From assembly GCF_003369915.1 (NCBI RefSeq), contig NW_022881603.1:26830264-26894263 (forward strand): a stretch of 64,000 bases of DNA, read 5' to 3'. The notes under the pieces are model-generated. The model made no database searches and was not told the DNA's origin. It saw only the letters and a list, made by a program, of their open reading frames with translations. Positions 22,863 through 33,774 of this stretch are shown here, one piece after another. Source of the DNA: Drosophila miranda. Taxonomy: Eukaryota; Arthropoda; Insecta; Diptera; Drosophilidae. A program made the position numbers and the translations under genes. Every line of letters starts with the position of its first letter. Positions within the stretch are counted from its first letter, which is position 1.

Positions 22863-23837
22863 CTACTGCTTCAGATCCTTTGCGTGAAACAACCCAATAC
22901 GTGAGCCTTGCAACGTCTCCAGCTCATACTCTGTCCGACGAACTTGAAACTGCTGCCGGAGACCATATCTCAGATTCGGCCAGTCCGGCATTCCTACCGT
23001 CCGAACATGCATCCAGTACCAATCCCTTGCGTGGCCACTGACCAATGTGTGAAAGGCTTTCAACACCTCCGCCCACGGTACCTGGTACGACGTCTGTAGA
23101 TGCTCCACCCGGAATATGAATTCCGCCACGGGCATCCCCTTTGGATCGCCGTTGAAGCTAAGTCCCCATCTTCGTATCTGCACTTGCTCCTGCCTAGCCT
23201 CTCCGAAACTCGGTCGATTCCTGTTAGGGTTTGCTCCTGCGCCCATCCCGTTGAACAGCCACTCCTCCACGGGTCTCTGATCGGCTTGGGTCCTCTGATC
23301 GGCCTCCAATGTTCGGTTGTCCACGAACAAGTGCGTTGGATGTGCTTGCTGGTTCGCGGGGGCTTCCTGTTGACCTCCTCCCAGACTGGTTGCATTTGAT
23401 CCCCGATTCCTTCCATTCGCATCACTCGCCGTTCGCTCCGCTTTTAACGAACCCACCACAGCGTTGATCTCTCGCATGAACTCTAGCATGTCCGCTTGCA
23501 TTGACGATCTCAGCGCTTCCATTTGCTGCCCGAGCGACACTCGGTAGGTCTCCTGTGCTTGGGCTAACGCTGCGTTCACGGCTGAGCTTAACTCGGACGG
23601 TAACACCAGGTCCTTACGGGTTCGCTGTTGACCTCCTACCGCTCCGGCCTCTGGGTCCTCCTGGTACAACCCAGCATGTACGTTTTCCGCCACTTGCGAC
23701 GGCCCTTCCGGCCTACTGCCGGCTTTACCGTCCTGGGACCGAGTCGTCGGCATGTTGTACGGCTGGTACCTGCGCTGTGCCTCTGGGCTACGCCTTGTCT
23801 TTCCCGACCCTTTAAAAATCTCCGAGTCACTAATCAA
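22863..23837 (-). CDS. Gag protein of the non-autonomous LTR element (copy 3), 324 aa
   Basis: Same as the 16545-17519 copy with a few substitutions (NMRTT/NMPTT; FDGDPKG/FNGDPKG) and the same premature stop after KDLKQ. Shared lesions again point to duplication rather than separate insertion. No pol domain lies beyond the stop before the LTR end at 22720. Confidence 0.75.
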   Translation of the reverse strand: MISDSEIFKGSGKTRRSPEAQRRYQPYNMPTTRSQDGKAGSRPEGPSQVAENVHAGLYQEDPEAGAVGGQQRTRKDLVLPSELSSAVNAALAQAQETYRVSLGQQMEALRSSMQADMLEFMREINAVVGSLKAERTASDANGRNRGSNATSLGGGQQEAPANQQAHPTHLFVDNRTLEADQRTQADQRPVEEWLFNGMGAGANPNRNRPSFGEARQEQVQIRRWGLSFNGDPKGMPVAEFIFRVEHLQTSYQVPWAEVLKAFHTLVSGHARDWYWMHVRTVGMPDWPNLRYGLRQQFQVRRTEYELETLQGSRIGLFHAKDLKQ

Positions 23838-24739
23838 CCAATTTTCCTAACGTACTTCTTTCCTTCGTCTAATCCCTATTTACTTAACTATATTGGTGAT
23901 AAATAAATTGGATTGTTTATTATCTGACTACCCTACTCAACTAAACACCTAGTTCCTGGCTAATAAATCCTCAATACCATCAATCGTAACGAGAAAACAA
24001 ATAAATAAATAGTGCAATAAATAAATAAGCGAATAATTAATTCCATGTTTAGATAACCAAATAAATAAATTTAAATACATAAATCGGTTAATTTAAATCA
24101 ATAAATTGATAAATCTAAATATCCAAACTGATTCAATCAAATAAATAAACACCTACATCTACAATTAATCGCCTAATTAAATGCAACACTAAGTAACTAA
24201 ATACTTCCTCTCCCAAACAAAAACTCTTTTTCCGATGACTTGCCTAATGCCTACATCTAAAATTGTTTCCAAACAATGCTAGCGAGGATCGTCAGTCCTC
24301 AAAAAAAATGATTTCCCTTTGGGTTTTCTTGCTTCGGCTTTCCAATAGTCTGCTAAATCACTAACAAAAAAACATATAATTCCCAAACTGCTTCAGACAA
24401 AAATTCACCTTTAATTTGTTTGGTGGGACGAGAGACAACTGCATTAATTGTTTTGCAGGTGAGCGGACCCCCTTCTTTTCCCCTTGCTATTTACCTTCGC
24501 TTACTTTTTCTGAGTGCCAACTCCCTTTCCCTGTTTCCTCCCTCGGATCACCGGGGATCCCCCAGAATCGGACAACGACGTTAATGCCTCTGGACATAGC
24601 CCGGACCACGACTCGACAGATCCTCCGGCACCTCTTCCTCTTTTCAGATCCAGACAGCGAGCTCCACGAGTCGGACAACGAGGCTACTACCACCTGGTAA
24701 TACCTGGACCACAACTCGGGACACACACTTCCTTCCCTT
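23838..24739 (-). mobile_element. 5' untranslated internal region of the gag-only element, part 1 (copy 3)
   Basis: Matches 17520-18420 and is then interrupted by the gypsy-type element. The last four bases, CCTT (24736-24739), are its target duplication. It continues at 30176-30365, with the primer-binding-site-like sequence at 30351-30363. Confidence 0.75.
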
Positions 24740-25032
24740 TGTAGGCCGTCTAATCCGGGAATTGTAGTGACCAATATCGGTGCGTGAGTGAACTGTATAG
24801 GTATAAAAACACAAACCCGGTGATTTAATGTAACTCTTTTTTATTAGCTGCGCGTCCGTCTCTCACAATCGCCATTTACAAAGTGCTCTCACTCTCTTCT
24901 CCATGTTTCTTATCCGATAACTCACTATTGGTATTTCCCACCGAGTGTATCGATGGTGCGGTAAATACCAATGCGCGCTGTATGCTATTTTAAATACTAG
25001 TTGAATGCCTCACTAATTATTACCTTGCTACA
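24740..25032 (-). repeat. 3' LTR of the gypsy-type element
   Basis: 293 bp, TGTAGGCCGTC at one end and CTTGCTACA at the other. It contains TATAAAAAC-type A/T-rich sequence near 24800. Same sequence as the partner LTR. Confidence 0.95.
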
Positions 25033-25139
25033 ATTCGGCCATCCTGACCGGAGTGCTCCTGAACTCCTTACATTTAATTTAGTTTCTAGATAGGTTGATT
25101 TATTACAGTTGGGTGTGGTTTACTCTTAATATTCTAAGT

Positions 25140-28100
25140 TTACGTGTTACAATCATTTTCTTCATTTTGATTCCCTGTGACATTTGCATTATTACCATTT
25201 TCAATCCACCGCTTCATATTTGCCACCGCCCAAACTCCTTTATACGGGATCCTTGATTGTTGAAACCCCTCTACATCTTCTAGCAAATACCTATCATTTT
25301 TTAACACCTTTGATATCTTATAAGGTCCTTTGAACTTCGGGATAAGCTTTTTAGCCACCCCTGTATGAGTGTCGAAATTTCTCACCATAACTAGATCATT
25401 ATCTACGTACACGTGTGGCTCCCTTCGCTTTGAATTTGTTGCTTGTTTGTTATAAGACTGTATTTTTTCCTGATGAGTGCCTGCTACTGCTCTAATCTTT
25501 TCTATATCCCTTGTTGCCCGCTGTTCGGTTAGTTCGTCTAGATGATCTTTTAGTAAATCTGAAACCTTTCCTTTTTGTACGACCCCAAACAACATTCTGC
25601 TCGGGTGTTCATTAATTGTTCTTTGAATTGTGTTGTTCATCGCGTGTTCTACTGTTTCCACTACCATATCCCAATGTAATCCTTTTTCCGGGTCAACAAG
25701 CTTTGCAATCATGGGTCCCAAACTTCTGTTCACCCTTTCTACCTGCCCGTTGGCCTGTGGCGACCCTGTTGCTATCTTTACGTGTTTAACATTGCTCTGT
25801 TCTAAGAATTCTTCAAACTCTTTTGACGTGAAACAGCTTCCTCTGTCTGACACAATGCATCTGGGTCTACTGTAAGCTCGGAAATAATCTTTCATTGCAA
25901 TTACTGCTTCCTTTGTGCTAGTGGTTTTGGTCGTATAAAGTCTTACGAATTTGGTGAACGCGTCTATTACTACTAAAACATGTTTGTTGGCCCTGCCTTT
26001 GTCGACTGGCCCGAAATGGTCGATATGTACTACCTCGAATGGTCCTGACCCTTTTGGTATGTTGTGTAAAAACCCTTCCTCTTTTCCGTGTTTTGCTGAG
26101 TACGCTATGCATTTTATACAGTTTTCAATGTGTCGCTTGGCTTTATACCTTACGTTTGAGATCCAGTAGCTTTTCGATATAGCGTCGGTCATCTTGTCTA
26201 TACCGACGTGCCCTAGTTCATCGTGGTACTTATAGAGTACGTGGCCTTCCATTTCCTCGGGTACGCAGAATAGGATAGTATTGTTATCTTTTTTCCTGTA
26301 TATTATTCCGTTTCTCATCTCATAATGTTTGTGTTCTGATTTCTGTAACGTTTCTCTCAGCTCCATCAGTTTGTTATCTCTGTTTTGGCATATAATTAAA
26401 TTTTCTTCAAAGGTGTTTGTGTCTACCGTGAGTATCTGAACGGCTCTGCTTAGCGCATCTACGTGTTGCATTCTACTTCCTGACCTGTGTTCTAACTTGT
26501 AGTCATAATTTTGTAACTCTAACGCCCAGCGGGCAATGCGTGGATTGAGTTCTTTCTTGTTTAGAGTCATAGTTAGCGCGTTGCAGTCTGTCACTATTTT
26601 GAAGGGTATGCCTTGCACGTATACTCTAAACCGTTGTAGTGCATAAATTATCGCTAGTGTCTCCAGTTCAAAGCTGTGGTATTTTGCTTCGGTAATTGTT
26701 GTCCGCTTGGAGAAATAAAACACCGGGTGCATTCTGCCATCACCCTTCTTCTGCATTAGAATTGACCCGAAACCTAACGAACTTGCATCGCAATGTACTT
26801 CTGTCGGATCTCTGGGATTGTAAAGTGCCAAGATCGGTGCTTCCAACAAATTACTTTTGAGTTGTTCGAAACATTCTAGTTCTACGATACCGAATTCAAA
26901 CTTCCTGTCTTTTTTGACCAAATCATAAAGGGGCTTAGCTTTCGTAGAAAAATCTTTTACGAACCGTCTAAAGTAAGAACATAACCCTAAGAAACTCTGC
27001 ACTTCGTTCGTTTTCGTGGGGACTGGGAACCCTTTTACTGCCTGTAATCCCTTCGTATCTGGTTTAATTCCGTTACCCGATATGGAATAGCCCAGGTACT
27101 TAACTTCTGACTGTAAGAATTCGCATTTATCAATCCTTAATTCAAGTTTATTCTCTACCAATCGTCTCATCACTTCTTGTAAAATTTCCATGTGACTATC
27201 ACTATCTTTTGTTGCTACCATAATATCGTCCATGTATATTATAACTTTGTCTTCCTTTACCATATCTGCAAAAATGTTGTTTGTGAATCTTTGAAACACC
27301 GCCGATGCATTTCGTAACCCGAACGGCATCCTCAACCATTCGTATTGTCCCATGGGGGTCGTGAACGATGTGTATTTAACTGAATCTTTATGCATAAATA
27401 CGTGGAAGTATCCATTCTTCAGGTCTAACTTGGTGAAAAGTCTTTTCCCTGACAGTTTATCTAGTAGGTCGTCTATCAGAGGTGTTGGGTAATTGTCCTT
27501 TATCATACCTTTATTAAGTGTGCGATAATCGACGCACAGTCTCAACTCTCCCGAATTCTTTTTTACCAGTACTATAGGCGAAACGTATTCTGACTCACTG
27601 GTTCTGATGTAACCTTTTTCTGTGTATTCGTCTATCATTTTCTGTACTTGGGCTTTTTCGCTATACGACAGTCTTCTAGGTGGGCAATGAAACGGTTTTT
27701 CGTGTTCGAAATTCAACTTCATTTCCCACTTGGTTTGTGGTAAGTTTGGTCTTTCTGCGTTTACATACGCTGTCCTAAACATGTATTTAAGTCGTCCTGC
27801 GAGTTCTTGGCTACAATCTGTCCCTACTTTCAACTCCCAGTCGTTTTCTTTGTCTGGATACTGGCTTGGTAGTTCGTTGAAATTGGTTTTTACGCTCTCG
27901 CAGGTATCGCTGTCTTCCAGACACTCAACCATTGCAGAACACTCATTTTCTACCTTGCCTCCACTTTCTACTTCATGCTTATTCTCTTTATCACCCTCAT
28001 CTTTAACTTCACATTCATATTCTCCTAAACACTCATTCTCTATTTTCCACTCATTTTTTTCTAAACACTCATTTTCTCCTAAACACTCATTTTCTTCTAA

Positions 28101-29786
28101 ACACTCATTTTCTCCTAAACACTCATTTTCTTCTAAACACTCATTTTCTCCTAAACACTCATTTTCTTCTAAACACTCATTTTTTTCTAAACACTCATTT
28201 TTTATTTCACACTCGTTTTTTGTCTCACTCTCCTTCTCCTTGCAAATGTCACTTACAATTTTAAATTTGCATAAATTCATAAAATCCCTACCTAACACAG
28301 CCTCATAGCCCATCGACTCGTCTGCCACTACTAGTAATTCAAAGTTGATTCGATTTTTGTTAATAATTACAAAACTGGGTATTTTACCAAAGATGTTAAG
28401 TTTGCTATTATTTAGTCCAACATAAGCGTAATCCGCATTTTTATTCAAAATAAATTCAATTTCTCTGTTTTTCTTGTCTTTGTTAAACTTATATAAACTT
28501 AAATCATCTTCTTTGATTTCGTTCGAACTTAATCGTGAGCGCTCTTCCACTTTATTTAGGTTATTTTCCGACTGGTGCTCTAGACACGATAACTTCATAA
28601 AACTTATTGGGCTCCCTGAGTCGATGAGGCAATTTAAGGACAAGCATTTGTTATTGTAATTGCTAATGTATATATTAAATTTGTATATATAATCGTTATG
28701 TACCTTGTACTTCTTTTCGTCACAGTGTGACACCTGGTGACTCATGCTGCCGCATCCGTAGCACGCTCCTCTTTCGCGCTTGGGCTTGCGGCACTCCCCT
28801 GCCACGTGGCCCAAAGAGTTGCAGTTGTAGCAGCGAATGGGTGTTGGCGAGGCTCCAGTGTTTGCCCCTACAGTTGAACCGTACTTCTTTGGCAGCATGA
28901 TCTTCTCGAACGCCTTGAGTAGTTGATATGGAGCGCCAAAGCACTGCATGTGGGCTTGCCTACGCAGGCCTACATCTGGGATACCTTCGATGACTCCGTC
29001 AATAAACTCCTCGTCGTCAATGACTATGCGGGATGCCAGCGACACTTTGGCGTTGAAGTACATCGAGAACTCCTCGCCACGTGCCCATGAACGGGACTCG
29101 AACTTGCGACGGAGCAACAGTTTGCTTTCCTTGGGATGGAAAGTGTCTTCCATGACGTTCAACAATTGATCGATTGGCAGCGACATGTGCTCCGGACTCG
29201 AATGCAGCCACACCAATGCTTTGTCCTTAAGCTTCGACATTAGCAGCATTAGTAGCTTCTCATCCTTCAGTTTGTTCACTTTTGCGACGGCCTTAAACTG
29301 CGCGATCCAAGTTGTGACGTCATCGTTGTTTCCAGAAATGTTGCCATGATATGTTGGCAACATGTCTTTGGCGGCATTTAGCAACATGACGCCAGCGTCA
29401 TTGCTGGCGGCTGGTGTTGTGTTCTCTCCTCTCCCTTCCTTCTCCCTCTCGCTCTGCAGCTTCAGCAGCACGATTTGCAGTTTTAACATTTCAACCTCTG
29501 CTCGATATTCGCCATGGTTGTTGTTGTGCCCAGGCGCTTGCGGTGCTTTTTCGTTCTTCTCTTTGCGTTCGCTCTTCGTCGAGTCTTGATCTGCGGCCGC
29601 CTCATCTTCCCTCTCGTTCTCGCATGTTTCGGCTGCCGGTGGTCCCTGTCCCCGCAGCTCTACTGGTATTTCGTTAAGTCTCGCTGCCATGGCAGCTTTG
29701 CTTCCACCTTTTGGTAGATTGAGGGACTCCAGCCATTCGCGCAGCCGGGCGGCCGAGAACTCCTCCGCGCCGACCAAGTCCGACAT
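25140..29786 (-). CDS. Gag-Pol polyprotein of the gypsy-type element, 1,548 aa, uninterrupted
   Basis: Domain order from the N-terminus: a SAP-like motif at about 8-45 (RLREWLESLNLPKGGSK); a gag capsid-like region at 135-310 with MLPTYHGN and WIAQFKAVAKVN; two zinc knuckles at about 318-331 (CYNCNSLGHVAGEC) and 339-352; a retroviral protease at about 387 (LIDSGS); a linker with ten or so six-residue units NECLxE at about 527-590; reverse transcriptase with YMDD at about 849-852; RNase H (HCDASSLGFG) near 997; integrase with an HHCC finger at about 1188-1222 and a DDE core (HIDHFG, VSDRGSCF, GSPQANGQVERVN) at about 1255-1346. Gag and Pol share one frame with no shift. No env follows. The family copies its RNA to DNA in Gag particles and integrates; all catalytic motifs look present. 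Confidence 0.93.
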   Translation of the reverse strand: MSDLVGAEEFSAARLREWLESLNLPKGGSKAAMAARLNEIPVELRGQGPPAAETCENEREDEAAADQDSTKSERKEKNEKAPQAPGHNNNHGEYRAEVEMLKLQIVLLKLQSEREKEGRGENTTPAASNDAGVMLLNAAKDMLPTYHGNISGNNDDVTTWIAQFKAVAKVNKLKDEKLLMLLMSKLKDKALVWLHSSPEHMSLPIDQLLNVMEDTFHPKESKLLLRRKFESRSWARGEEFSMYFNAKVSLASRIVIDDEEFIDGVIEGIPDVGLRRQAHMQCFGAPYQLLKAFEKIMLPKKYGSTVGANTGASPTPIRCYNCNSLGHVAGECRKPKRERGACYGCGSMSHQVSHCDEKKYKVHNDYIYKFNIYISNYNNKCLSLNCLIDSGSPISFMKLSCLEHQSENNLNKVEERSRLSSNEIKEDDLSLYKFNKDKKNREIEFILNKNADYAYVGLNNSKLNIFGKIPSFVIINKNRINFELLVVADESMGYEAVLGRDFMNLCKFKIVSDICKEKESETKNECEIKNECLEKNECLEENECLGENECLEENECLGENECLEENECLGENECLEKNEWKIENECLGEYECEVKDEGDKENKHEVESGGKVENECSAMVECLEDSDTCESVKTNFNELPSQYPDKENDWELKVGTDCSQELAGRLKYMFRTAYVNAERPNLPQTKWEMKLNFEHEKPFHCPPRRLSYSEKAQVQKMIDEYTEKGYIRTSESEYVSPIVLVKKNSGELRLCVDYRTLNKGMIKDNYPTPLIDDLLDKLSGKRLFTKLDLKNGYFHVFMHKDSVKYTSFTTPMGQYEWLRMPFGLRNASAVFQRFTNNIFADMVKEDKVIIYMDDIMVATKDSDSHMEILQEVMRRLVENKLELRIDKCEFLQSEVKYLGYSISGNGIKPDTKGLQAVKGFPVPTKTNEVQSFLGLCSYFRRFVKDFSTKAKPLYDLVKKDRKFEFGIVELECFEQLKSNLLEAPILALYNPRDPTEVHCDASSLGFGSILMQKKGDGRMHPVFYFSKRTTITEAKYHSFELETLAIIYALQRFRVYVQGIPFKIVTDCNALTMTLNKKELNPRIARWALELQNYDYKLEHRSGSRMQHVDALSRAVQILTVDTNTFEENLIICQNRDNKLMELRETLQKSEHKHYEMRNGIIYRKKDNNTILFCVPEEMEGHVLYKYHDELGHVGIDKMTDAISKSYWISNVRYKAKRHIENCIKCIAYSAKHGKEEGFLHNIPKGSGPFEVVHIDHFGPVDKGRANKHVLVVIDAFTKFVRLYTTKTTSTKEAVIAMKDYFRAYSRPRCIVSDRGSCFTSKEFEEFLEQSNVKHVKIATGSPQANGQVERVNRSLGPMIAKLVDPEKGLHWDMVVETVEHAMNNTIQRTINEHPSRMLFGVVQKGKVSDLLKDHLDELTEQRATRDIEKIRAVAGTHQEKIQSYNKQATNSKRREPHVYVDNDLVMVRNFDTHTGVAKKLIPKFKGPYKISKVLKNDRYLLEDVEGFQQSRIPYKGVWAVANMKRWIENGNNANVTGNQNEENDCNT

Positions 29787-29882
29787 GTTTTTTTTTCAGC
29801 GATGGCGTCTTCGACGGACGAGATGATAAAAATTTTCGCTATTTTTCACTGGCGGCGATTGATCGTATCCCACTTCTGAAAT

Positions 29883-30175
29883 TGTAGGCCGTCTAATCCG
29901 GGAATTGTAGTGACCAATATCGGTGCGTGAGTGAACTGTATAGGTATAAAAACACAAACCCGGTGATTTAATGTAACTCTTTTTTATTAGCTGCGCGTCC
30001 GTCTCTCACAATCGCCATTTACAAAGTGCTCTCACTCTCTTCTCCATGTTTCTTATCCGATAACTCACTATTGGTATTTCCCACCGAGTGTATCGATGGT
30101 GCGGTAAATACCAATGCGCGCTGTATGCTATTTTAAATACTAGTTGAATGCCTCACTAATTATTACCTTGCTACA
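29883..30175 (-). repeat. 5' LTR of the gypsy-type element
   Basis: Same 293 bp as 24740-25032. The ORF starts 97 bp downstream on the minus strand. I did not match the bases after the LTR (TTTCAGAAGTGGG on the minus strand) to a tRNA. Confidence 0.95.
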
Positions 30176-30811
30176 CCTTCTACCTCCGATACATAACTAC
30201 CATGTCCATTTTCCTCTCTTCTACTCCTCTCAGCGGCTACGACGGCTAGAATTTATTCCCGGCTCGCGGACCGGCTGAGTTTCGTTCTACCAGGGTTCCA
30301 TTTTACACCGGGTCTTTAAGACTCGCGTTTAAAATCGATCCCTTCTATTACCTTTGGGCGCCATTTGTTATGTTATCCGCCTCTTTGCCACCCTGGCCTA
30401 TCGTTCCCAGCTAGCTCACGGGGAAGTCAGGCGTGTTTCCGACCCGATAAGCCAGGGGACGGATTGAACAAAACAAAAAAACAAAAAAAAAACATACAAA
30501 AAAAACAAATCTAATTTATTAGACAGACTTGTCCTCGTTGGCACTTTCGTCAGCGGGGATAGTTGGTTTCGTTATCCCTAGCAGGGTCCCACCCTTCCAT
30601 GAGCGCCACCTTTTGAATTCGCTCCCTTTTCATATTCATATTCCCGCTCTTCTTTTCGCTCTCGTCCCACCCAACTACCGTTTTCTATTCACCCATGACT
30701 CTTTTCAAATTTTCCATTTGATATCCATTATATTTTCTTATTTATCTTCTTGAACATTATTAATTAATAATCTAGGTTTATATAAAAGAACTAACACAAA
30801 AATACTAACAA

Positions 30812-31909
30812 ACGAGGGGGAACGTTGTGAGTTGCTGCGGACACCGCAACTCTACATTTATACCCGATACTTAGTCAGTATGGCTCTTCTCCGGCAGACG
30901 CCGCTAATATTAAACGACACGACAAAGAGTGCGTGCGAGAGAGACAGAAAATCAGTCTGAGCGTGACGTCGGGCGCTGCGTAGCCACTGCAAATTTATAT
31001 CTTGCTTTTGGCTACAAAAATGATCCGATCTGATCCAGATTCAGCAATCTGATAGATATAGTCACTATCTATGATTCTGCGTTTTGAGTTTTCTCGAATG
31101 TGCAATATTGTGGATGCAACAGATTTTCGTTCTTTGTGGGGGCGGAAGGGGGTGGGGCGAAATTCTGAGATATACGTTTTATAGTGAGATCTAACAGAAG
31201 TGCGGATACCAAATTTGGTTACTCTAGCCTTAATAGTCTCTGAGATTTGTGGATGCCCCAGATTTTCGTCCTTTGCGGGTGCGGAAGGGGGTGTGGCGAA
31301 ATTTGGACACGAAACGGTCAAGGTCCGATATCACAGGAGTGTGGATACCAAATTTGTTTGCTATGGCTCTTATAGGTTCTGAGATCCTTGAACTCATATT
31401 TTGCAATTGGCAAAACAGACCATGAAACCTGTGTGTTAGAGAGAGACAGAGCGAGAAAGAATGAAATTGTTTTCTTGATTCTGGCTATAATAATTATACG
31501 ATCTGGTTGAGATTTTACACTCTAGAACATATAGTCATCATCTACGATTCTGCGTTTTTGGTTTTATCGTATCTTTAAAAATGGGGATGCCACAGATTTT
31601 CGTCCTTTGTGTGGGCGGAAGTGGGCCGGGAAAAGTTTTGAAATATTTTTGTAGCAGTGACATATCACAGAAGTCTGGATCCAAAACATCGTTGCTCTAG
31701 CTCCTATAGTCTTTGAGCACTAGGCGCTGAACGGGACGGACAGACGGACAGACGGACAGACAGACTGGGCTCAATCGACACGGCTATTGATGCTGATCAA
31801 GAATATATATACTTTATGGGGTCGGAAACGATTCCTTCTGGACGTTACACACATCCACTTTAACCACAAATCTAATATACCCCAATACTCATTTTGAGTA
31901 TCGGGTATA
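30812..31909 (-). mobile_element. DINE-1/ISY-type Helitron, reverse orientation, near complete
   Basis: Hairpin tail first (ACGAGGGGGAACG), start sequence last (GAGTATCGGGTATAA). It sits in the LTR A-rich stretch. Its longer variant includes a segment reading GTTAGAGAGAGACAGAGCG at about 31436-31454. Confidence 0.9.
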
Positions 31910-32010
31910 AAAAAATAAAACCTATTTCGGCCGAATTGTCAGCCCCCTTTGATAGAGATTGCTGTTTCCTGATGCTTGCTGATGTTTACGTTTAATCGTG
32001 GTGTTTTTAT

Positions 32011-32684
32011 CAAGAAATCAAGAAAACAATTTCATTTTTTCTCGCCCTGTCTCTCTCTAACACACACGTAGCATAGGCGGCTTTGCTTAGAGTAAAACAT
32101 TAGCGCCTTGTTCCCAGAGACTATAAAAGCTAGAGCAACCAAATTTGGTATCCACACTCCTAATATATCGGACCGAGACGAGTTTGTTTCAAAATTTCGA
32201 CACACCCCCTTCCGCCCCCGCAAAGGATGAAAATCTGGGGATTTTCAAAAATCTCAGAGACTATTAAGGCTAGAGTAACCAAATTTGGTATCCGCACTCC
32301 TGTTAGATCTTACTATAAAACGTTTATCTCAAAATTTCACCTTCTCCCTTTCCGCCCACACAAAGGACGAAAATCTGTTGCATCCACAATATTGCACATT
32401 CGAGGAAACTAAAAACGCAGAAGCATAGATAATGACCATATCTATCAGATTGCTGAATCTGGATCAGATCAGATTATTTTTATAGCCAATAGGAACAAAT
32501 CAATTTGCAGTGGCTACGCAGCGCCCGACGTCACGCTCAGACTGATTTTCTGTCTCTCTCGCCCGCACTCTTGTCGTGTCGTTTAATATTAGCGGCGTCT
32601 GCCGGAGGAGAGCCATACTGACTTAGTATCGGGTATAACCGTAGAGTTGCGGTGTCCGCAGCAACTCACAACGTTCCCCCTCGT
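32011..32684 (+). mobile_element. DINE-1/ISY-type Helitron, 5' truncated, first of a head-to-tail array
   Basis: Starts within the family at CAAGAAAACAATTTC and ends in the complete tail CCCCCTCGT, followed without spacer by the next copy. Confidence 0.85.
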
Positions 32685-33774
32685 TATACCCGATACTCAA
32701 AATGAGTATTGGGGGATATTAGATTTGTGGTAAAAGTGGATGTGTGTAACGTCCAGAAGGAATCGTTTCCGACCCCATAAAGTATATATATTCTTGATCA
32801 GCATCAATAGCCGAGTCGATTGAGCCCTGTCTGTCTGTCCGTCTGTCCGTCCCCTTCAGCGCCTAGTGCTCAAAGACTATAAAAGCTAGAGCAACGAAGT
32901 TTTGGATCCAGACTTCTGTGATATGTCAGTGCTAGAAAAATATTTCAAAACTTCGCCCCGCCCACTTCCGCCCCCACAAAGGACGAAAATCTGTGGCATC
33001 CACAATTTTAAAGATATGAGTAAACCAAAAACGTAGAATTGTAGAGAATGACCATATCTTTAAGACTGCGGAATCTGAATTGGATCGTATTATTATTATA
33101 GCCAGCATCAAGAAAACAATTTCATTTTTTCTCGCCCTGTCTCTCTCTAACACACACGTAGCATAGGCGGCTTTGCTTAGAGTAAAACATTAGCGCCTAG
33201 ATCTCAGAGACTACAAAAGCTAGAGCAACCAAATTTGGTATCCACACTCCTAATATATCGGACCGAGACGAGTTTGTTTCAAAATTTCGCCACACCCCCT
33301 TCCGTTCCCGCAAAGGACGAAAATCTGGGGCATCCACAAATCTCAGAGACTATTAAGGCTAGAGTAACCAAATTTGGTATCCGCACTTCTGTTAGATCTC
33401 ACTATAAAACGTATATCTCAGAATTTCGCCCCACCCCCTTCCGCCCCCACAAAGAACGAAAATCTGTTGCATCCACAATATTGCACATTCGAGAAAACTC
33501 AAAACGCAGAATCATAGATAACGACCATATCTATCAGATTCCTGAATCTGGATCAGATCGGATCATTTTTGTAGCCAAAAGCAAGAAATCAATTTGCAGT
33601 GGCCGCGCAGCGCCCGACGTCACGCTCAGACTGATTTTCTGTCTCTCTCGCACGCACTCTTTGTCGTGTCGTTGAATATTAGCGGCGTCTGCCGGAGGAA
33701 AGCCATACTGACCTAGTATCGGGTATAACCGTAGAGTTGCGGTGTCCGCAGCAACTCACAACGTTCCCCCTCGT
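32685..33774 (+). mobile_element. DINE-1/ISY-type Helitron, complete, second of the array
   Basis: TATACCCGATACTC through CCCTCGT, about 1.09 kb, with a short (CCGT)n tract. It abuts the neighbours on both sides with no target duplication. Confidence 0.9.

Larger units (their letters stand above)
24740..30175 (-). mobile_element. Complete gypsy-type LTR retrotransposon, nested and young
   Basis: 5,436 bp with two 293-bp LTRs (24740-25032, 29883-30175) that I find identical on reading, ends TGTAG...CTACA on both strands, and CCTT target duplications at 24736-24739 and 30176-30179. The empty site (CTTCCCTTCTACC) is seen in copy 2 at about 18411-18425, so the insertion came after the tandem duplication. 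One long gag-pol ORF and no envelope ORF. Identical LTRs and an open ORF suggest recent, possibly still competent, origin. Confidence 0.95.

Noticed and set aside
24740-25139. Possible envelope gene downstream of pol
   Set aside because: Only about 107 bp lie between the pol stop and the LTR; no env is possible, so this is not an errantivirus-type copy.
27730-28308. 192-codon plus-strand frame opposite the gypsy-type pol gene
   Set aside because: Shadow of the NECLxE repeat tract and the pol frame; the minus-strand polyprotein has all catalytic motifs.
33235-33675. Open frame repeated in many Helitron copies (FATPPSAPAKDENLGHP and similar)
   Set aside because: It occurs in all orientations with the non-coding repeat, is cut by stops in many copies and matches no domain; it reflects repeat copy number, not selection on protein.
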